Shown here: positions 58,460 to 64,000 of the stretch, piece by piece
How positions within the stretch are numbered: position 1 is the first letter of the stretch
Layout of the letters: every line of letters begins with the position of its first letter
NCBI RefSeq assembly: GCF_029227915.1
Contig: NC_079881.1
Location: 6,510,001 to 6,574,000, forward strand
DNA from: Hydractinia symbiolongicarpus
Lineage: Eukaryota; Cnidaria; Hydrozoa; Anthoathecata; Hydractiniidae
Length of the DNA: 64,000 nucleotides
Reading direction: 5' to 3'
Position numbers and translations under genes: made by a program
The notes under the pieces: generated by a model
Told to the model about the DNA's origin: nothing
What the model saw: the letters and a program-made list of their open reading frames with translations, nothing else
Databases searched by the model: none

Positions 58460-60781
58460 ATGGCAAAGAAAGTACACGTGTTGCTCGAATTAAATTCAGA
58501 AAGCCAAGCCGCAATAGATAATGAAAACAAAATTTCTGGAAAATCTGAAAATTGTACATTAAAAGGTTTAGATTGCAGACCAGAACAATATTTATCCAAA
58601 AATAAAGATGATGCGAAAAATAAGCTTTCTGTTAAAGAAGGTCAAAGCACAGAAAATAAGCTTATTGAAATAGAAAATAGTGCTTCTCAGAGAGAGGTGA
58701 ACAACCCGTGGGAGACAGTGGTTGGCCTTCATCCGAAATTCTATGGAGAAATTATTGGAAAAAATCACCAAAACTTATTAAAGCTGCAGAAAGAGTTGAA
58801 AATTAAACTAAAGGTTCACAAAAAGACAAACGTGATAATGATGAAGGGTAAAGAAAATGCAAAAATAAATGCGAAGAAATGGTTTGAAGAGTTTATGATG
58901 AAACGAAGTGGAAAGAATAACGCCAAGAGAATGCGAAGTGTTCCAAAACAGTCACAACTCTCACAAGATTTAAAAAAAAAACAAGCATGTAACGAAGGCA
59001 CAAATGACCAGAATAATTTTAAAACTGTAAATGCAAGGAGATCTCATCGTACTGTTGACAAAACGACATGTATGAGTCTAGATAGTGAAAAGGATGAAGT
59101 CGAAGATAAATTAACAGACAATATTGATAACTTAGTGGCGCCTTTAGTGAGGGGTAATGATAAGGATAATACAACAAAAGAACAGAATGCAGAAGAGAAG
59201 TATCTGCATTCGTCAAAAAGTACAGATGTCCAGCAAATTCCTTCGACATCAGACGACAACAAAATACAGGAAGTTAATCAAACAATAAATGAAGATATCA
59301 AAGAAAAAACATCAGCAAAAAGAAGCACGACAAAGGAAATTTCTGCTGAACAAAGACTGCTTGAAGTCATTGCAGACTACCAAAAACGTAAGCGACCGAC
59401 TCAAGATAGTGTAAAAAATATTGCAACTGGTTCAGCAGAAAATTTGGTAAATAACTTTTCGATTTCTGAAAAGTCTTCTACCATCACCATAGATGAGAAC
59501 AAGGGAGACGACATAAAAAACACATCGCTGGATGACACTTTTGGTTACCACCAACAATCTAAAGAAATTGTAGATTTTATTCCAAAAGAACATTTTGGAT
59601 TAATTATTGGAAAGAATGGAGCAACTATCAAGTGGATTGAGAAGCAATACGGAGTATCTTTGCAAGTGGATAAAAGGCTAGATAAGTTTATACTCGAAGG
59701 AAGCGAGGAAAACAAAAACATCACAAAGGCGTACTTGCGTAAATTACTGAAAACAACATACTCATTTAATTGCAATGTGGAAGTATTTGTCTTAGGTATA
59801 ACCAGTGAAAAAATAGTTCACTTAGAACACACACAAGAATGCAAGCTGCCAATGCAATGTGAGATTGTAGACTTAAAAAGTTTTATCAAGCTGCCTAAAA
59901 TTTTTGATAACATTCCAAAGTTAAAAAAGAGTGTATTAGATGCTTTCAAAGTAGCAAAAAGTCATGTTCCCGAATCGTTATGCGATGTAATGGTACATTG
60001 TGGAATGGCACATTATGAAATGGAGCCTGGATTTTATATGATCAAGAATGTTATTGATGAACACAAAGTCGTTTATGAACCATTTCCTCCAAATACCTTG
60101 AAATTTGAAAAGCTCTCGTCAATTCCAGTTAAAAACGAATACATTCGGTACGATTTTAAAATCGATGTAGGTTTAGTAGTTGTGATAATATACAAATTGT
60201 TCTTAAAGCGTACAAAAGAAGGTAATTTAAATTTTATCAACTGTGAAGAAACTGATATTTGTCCAAAAAGCTTTTCCGATGTGAGATTTGGACAGGGTTA
60301 TCTTTCAAATTCAGAACTTAAAATTGCTAGATTGGAAGTTATCGACCCTTATACGAAGATCATAATTAAGGTAAATATTCGTAACATCTTCCAAAACTTC
60401 CATTCAATTCTACAAGAACACGCTAAGAAAATTAAAGAAAGTTTCTTTGAGAAAATATCCATTTGTCGTGATAATGTAACTGACGATGTGGAGATAAGTT
60501 TACCAACACTACCGTCAAATTACCATCTTTCATTCTTCAGACGTGTCGAGAGAAAGATATATGAGTATTCACATGGAAATATGTTGCGTACCTCAAAAGA
60601 AAAAATTTTAGTTGATATTAAAATGGAAGGTCGAGATGCCGATGAGGTATATTTCATAAACAGTGAATTGAATAACCTCTTGCAAACACCAGAGTCTAAT
60701 GTGATGGAGATTGCTGACTGTTTTGGAAAGTTGCTGAAATTTAGTGGCAACATGTTGGATGTGTTGACGCAAAGCCAGTGA
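58460..60781 (+). CDS. Two-KH-domain protein, intronless, function unknown
   Basis: Open frame of 773 aa, probably an RNA- or ssDNA-binding protein. KH1 spans about 84-147 with GKNH (100-103) in place of GxxG. KH2 spans about 368-432 with an intact GKNG (384-387) in the context FGLIIGKNGATIKWIEK. A Lys/Glu/Asn/Ser-rich, probably disordered linker (150-360) joins them. Residues 440-773 look folded (MVHCGMAHYEMEPGFYMI, FGQGYLSNSELKIARLEV) but I do not recognise the domain. No signal peptide or TM. The start ATG is the first in frame. A nearly identical C-terminus is encoded in inverted orientation at 63744-64000, so the gene belongs to a recently duplicated family. Confidence 0.8.
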   Translation: MAKKVHVLLELNSESQAAIDNENKISGKSENCTLKGLDCRPEQYLSKNKDDAKNKLSVKEGQSTENKLIEIENSASQREVNNPWETVVGLHPKFYGEIIGKNHQNLLKLQKELKIKLKVHKKTNVIMMKGKENAKINAKKWFEEFMMKRSGKNNAKRMRSVPKQSQLSQDLKKKQACNEGTNDQNNFKTVNARRSHRTVDKTTCMSLDSEKDEVEDKLTDNIDNLVAPLVRGNDKDNTTKEQNAEEKYLHSSKSTDVQQIPSTSDDNKIQEVNQTINEDIKEKTSAKRSTTKEISAEQRLLEVIADYQKRKRPTQDSVKNIATGSAENLVNNFSISEKSSTITIDENKGDDIKNTSLDDTFGYHQQSKEIVDFIPKEHFGLIIGKNGATIKWIEKQYGVSLQVDKRLDKFILEGSEENKNITKAYLRKLLKTTYSFNCNVEVFVLGITSEKIVHLEHTQECKLPMQCEIVDLKSFIKLPKIFDNIPKLKKSVLDAFKVAKSHVPESLCDVMVHCGMAHYEMEPGFYMIKNVIDEHKVVYEPFPPNTLKFEKLSSIPVKNEYIRYDFKIDVGLVVVIIYKLFLKRTKEGNLNFINCEETDICPKSFSDVRFGQGYLSNSELKIARLEVIDPYTKIIIKVNIRNIFQNFHSILQEHAKKIKESFFEKISICRDNVTDDVEISLPTLPSNYHLSFFRRVERKIYEYSHGNMLRTSKEKILVDIKMEGRDADEVYFINSELNNLLQTPESNVMEIADCFGKLLKFSGNMLDVLTQSQ

Positions 60782-63019
60782 CTGATGGAGATTCTTATAC
60801 GGATCATTTTTCTGAATGAGATTAAAAATGTAATTTGCGCGTTAGATTACTTTTGCGATATCCTGTGTTGATAAATGATAATGTATAATATTTTGCTTTT
60901 GTCCATCCATGATAACCTTTTTCGTACTAATTTTCGCGCGTATTAATTTTTGCGCATGCGAAATTTAAAATTCGAGTTGACCACTTTAAAAAGACAGATT
61001 ATATATTATTAATTTATTGACTTTTATTGACTTTTGGAGTTATTTCGCTTCCCAAAATTATGAAATCCATAATAATGTCCTGTTATTAAAAATAAGCAAA
61101 ATATTCTACCTCGTAGTAGCTTCCGTTACTTGAGGAAAACGAATTAAATCATGAAATCTTTTCAAATCCAGGTTCAGCCCTCTGCATATCTTTGAGAGTT
61201 GCTTTGCTATAGAAAGAAATGTTAAGAAAACATTCGCAAAAATGTGAACATTACCAGGGGTAAAATTTTGGTGTGTTTGCACTATTAATTCAAAATTCGA
61301 ATTTAAGTTATCTACTGGTTGTTAAACCCCCTGGAAGTACGCACTTAAATAAAAATTTCATGTGATTCCTATCACATAACGGTTTATTGTTAACTTCATT
61401 TTTCAACTATTGGCAATTTTAAGAAAATATATTACGGCGCTTTGCTGGTAATGAGAAAGCACAAAATGGACCCGTTATAATGTGTAGATATTGTTACATT
61501 CCATGACCCGATATAGGTGCATGTTTTTATTTTATAAAAGATAACGCTTATAAACATATTCATATTCGAAATTTATAAGTATTTGCTAACAATATTGTCC
61601 AGCCTTGGTAAATCCACCTGATTTACCAATTGCTTATACACGATAATACTTATTTAACACCACTATACTATCTGAATTTGCCTTGTGTTATTTTACCTTT
61701 TCTTCTGTTGTTACTTCTTTGATGTTCCTTTAAAGGCAAAAAAGGGGTCATGGGATTTTATCCCATAAGGTACTGTTTTCAATTTTCTTTTTAATGAGCT
61801 TAACGTAAACCTAAGCCTGATTGTGTTTTTCGGATAACCATATCCCAGTCTGATTTCAAATTTTCACTTACTTATAAAAGAAACATGATGAATTGACTAG
61901 TCATCACTATTAGGTTTCATTGATTTTACCTCCCTTCCATGAATTAAGATCCCAAAAATTCTTCAAAAATTAGCCATGTTTACAATACACTACCTAGCTA
62001 GCTATATTTTAGATATTCACTGGATTAAGACGCTTCAAGAGCTCCCGCAAGCTAGTAGTGATTTTAGAACCGTGAGCTATAAAAAAGGATAATGGCTAGA
62101 TGTTATAAAGGATAAACACCTAATTGCGTTAAACTACGCATGTGGTTGCGTTTTTACGCAAATATTTTTTAGGAAACTATATGCAAGTGTCTATTTGTAT
62201 GTATCTATGTAACGAAACACGAAAATTCACTTTTAGATTTATTTTAATGTTAGGAACTGAATTACTCAACTTTTTGTTCCAGCGAAAACTAATCCTAAAA
62301 GGCCTGAGTGTAATTTAACATCAGCCAAATGAAATAATGCCGGGAACATTTCGCCACTGTCCGGACCCATACCATGTAATTTTTCGGTTTATCGCTGATA
62401 AGAAAAGATAAAGTTTTAGGGTGAATAAACCAGATAAGATTGTTTATTAAAATTTACCAGCCGCGTTCCTAAAAACATTTTTTTGGATATCACAACAAGT
62501 GAGAGGAATTTGGATTATCAAGGGCACGTCGGATATCAGAATTGTACCTCATGTCGTCGTTCCAATATCAAAAAGTCGTGAAAATTGTGAATTTTATGCG
62601 AGAAAAATACACTATTTGAAAATCTTACCCTAATTTTACTTTATTTCTAGTCTCATATAAACAGGCGTGTATGTCATATAAACAGGCGTGCATGCAAGGT
62701 TTCATATTCTGCTTAAATTATAAAATAAGTATGCAGCCTTAAACTAGTGAGCATAATAACAAAAATATGTAATGTCTTTTAATTCAACTACTCCAATTTT
62801 TTGTAGTATGATGGCTAGATTGGTTGTGTTGGGGTTTGGGTTGCACATGGTGAAGTAAGAAAACTTTTTCTATGATGGACTGTTTATCAACTTTACTTTT
62901 CAAAATGCATTTAACTCCCGATAAACAACACTTTCTATCTAGATTACATTAGGAGTTAAGGAAAACTAGGAAAATAACTGACATTTATCTAGTCTTTGAT
63001 TTCTTTTCTAATTTGAGTT
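60782..63019. other. Intergenic between convergent KH paralogues
   Basis: About 2.2 kb, AT-rich, no gene recognised. It contains a tiny direct duplication of CATATAAACAGGCGTG at about 62655-62690. Remaining open frames are trivial. Confidence 0.5.
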
Positions 63020-63249
63020 ATAAGCCTCAGGTATACGAAAAATGGGTCAAGTTAGCGAATTTTCGAGATATCCGAGCTTCGAGTTAACCCGAGTTGTTTA
63101 TAAGAAAGTATTAATACTTTCTTACAAACAACGATAAACGTTAAACGAAACGATAAACGAAAGCATAAGAGACCCAGGAAAATAATTCGAGATAATGAAA
63201 GTTCGATTTATGTTATCCGGTGTTTGAGTTATCAGTGGCTGACTGTAAC
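63020..63249. mobile_element. Tigger-derived MITE with central palindrome
   Basis: CGAGTTA/TTCGAG words on the left (GAATTTTCGAGATATCCGAG) and, on the right, TTCGAGATAATGAAAGTTCG and TTATCCGGTGTTTGAGTTAT, ending CTGACTGTAAC, whose complement begins GTTACAGTCAG like a Tigger terminus. The middle holds a 40-bp palindrome (63093-63132) with one mismatch. No coding. The left boundary is approximate. Confidence 0.55.
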
Positions 63250-63743
63250 TTTAATAAGTCTCTCAACGATCAAACATTACATAACGTTGGGAAAAAAGAG
63301 TAAGTAACTGATATACTGTCTAAAAAAAAAGCTTTTGTGTTGTAATTGAGCCCTTTTAGCACGCACGTACTTATGACGCGAAAGTCGAAAGCCGTTTAGA
63401 ATTTAATGCAAACGGTAAAATAAGTGATATAATTAATGTTAAATTTGACAAAGGATTTCTTTCAATAGTAAATAAAAAAAAGTTTCAAAATCTTTATCCT
63501 TTCAAGTCACAATGGAACAAATAAAACTGATAAAAATAAAAAAAATTTTTTAATAAAGGAATTTACCAAAATAATAAAATTATTGACATTTACCTTCACG
63601 CTCATAATTAAGTATTTAAAATATAAAAAAATTGAAATGTAGATAAGGGAGTTCAAATTGTTAAAAAATATTGAAAAAAAATTTTCTTACACTGTGCAAA
63701 AAAATTGAAGAACAAATAAAATCCAACGCAACGAAAAGCAATA

Positions 63744-64000
63744 TTAATTTCTTTGAGTCAACACATCTAACATGTTACCACTAAATTCCAACAACTTTTC
63801 AAAACAGTCAGCAATCTCCATGACATTAGACTCTGGTGTTTGCAAGAGGTTATTCAATTCACTGTTTATGAAATATACCTCATCGGCATCTCGACCTTCC
63901 ATTCCGATATCAACTAAATTTTTTTCTTTTGAGGTACGCAACATATTTCCATGTGGAAACTCATATATCTTTCTCTCGACACGTCTAAAGAATGAAAGAT
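63744..64000 (-). CDS. C-terminus of a second KH-type protein (paralogue of 58460-60781), cut by the window edge
   Basis: Minus-strand frame open to the window end; the last 85 codons plus the stop (63744-63746) are visible. It matches the C-terminus of the 773-aa protein from HLSFFRRVERKIYE onward with about nine differences in 83 residues, for example EFPHGN for EYSHGN and LTQRN for LTQSQ. Orientation is tail to tail with the first copy, about 3.0 kb between stops. Whether the N-terminal KH domains are present cannot be seen here. Confidence 0.8.
   Translation of the reverse strand, partial: LSFFRRVERKIYEFPHGNMLRTSKEKNLVDIGMEGRDADEVYFINSELNNLLQTPESNVMEIADCFEKLLEFSGNMLDVLTQRN

Overview
The window is animal nuclear DNA and is AT-rich. 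It has long multi-exon genes with GT-AG introns, several intronless genes, and abundant degraded transposons. The gene content (a Sidekick-type adhesion protein, Methuselah-like GPCRs, an ACT-domain threonine dehydratase, THAP/P and Tigger remnants, numerous Helitrons) fits a cnidarian, most likely a hydrozoan. The species assignment is inference; no rRNA or mitochondrial marker is present.

Layout. 1-15164 (+): the 3' part of a sidekick (sdk) homologue, 23 exons joined here in a continuous frame of 1657 codons. It encodes 11 complete FN3 domains plus one partial, one transmembrane helix, a proline-rich tail with PPxY motifs and a C-terminal PDZ ligand. Its introns hold a LINE tail, a tandem duplication, a concatemer of short Helitrons and a minisatellite. 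15.2-18.7 kb: gene-poor, with a broken LINE reverse transcriptase ending in (AAT)n. 18717-25798 (+): a 12-exon PLP enzyme of the threonine ammonia-lyase family (445 aa) with a C-terminal ACT domain; its last intron carries a dead P-type element with THAP remains and about 50-bp terminal inverted repeats. 25.8-28.5 kb: no gene seen; two hairpins and a G-run. 28503-32066 (-) and 34337-37861 (+): two intronless, divergently transcribed paralogous seven-helix receptors with a duplicated cysteine-rich ectodomain module and a Methuselah-like 7TM; a 138-bp Helitron lies between them.

37.9-58.4 kb is a transposon graveyard. Its centrepiece is a perfect head-to-tail array of four 2.05-kb non-autonomous Helitrons (42022-50236), each bounded by 5'-TC and CTAG-3' with no bases between copies. 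The array lies between two broken pieces of a thiaminase I-like (periplasmic-binding-protein fold) gene on the minus strand, and is bordered by two diverged direct copies of a roughly 125-bp sequence. Tigger/pogo remnants and a LINE 3' end are also present.

58460-60781 (+) is an intronless two-KH-domain protein of unknown function. The last 257 bp of the window hold the C-terminus of a close paralogue on the minus strand, so the pair is convergent.

The genes do not form one pathway. The recurring theme is local duplication of intronless genes (GPCR pair, KH pair, thiaminase-like pieces) in a region reshaped by rolling-circle and cut-and-paste transposons. No CRISPR, tRNA or rRNA was recognised. 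Exon borders were deduced by hand from reading frame and GT/AG sites, without transcripts or homology searches.
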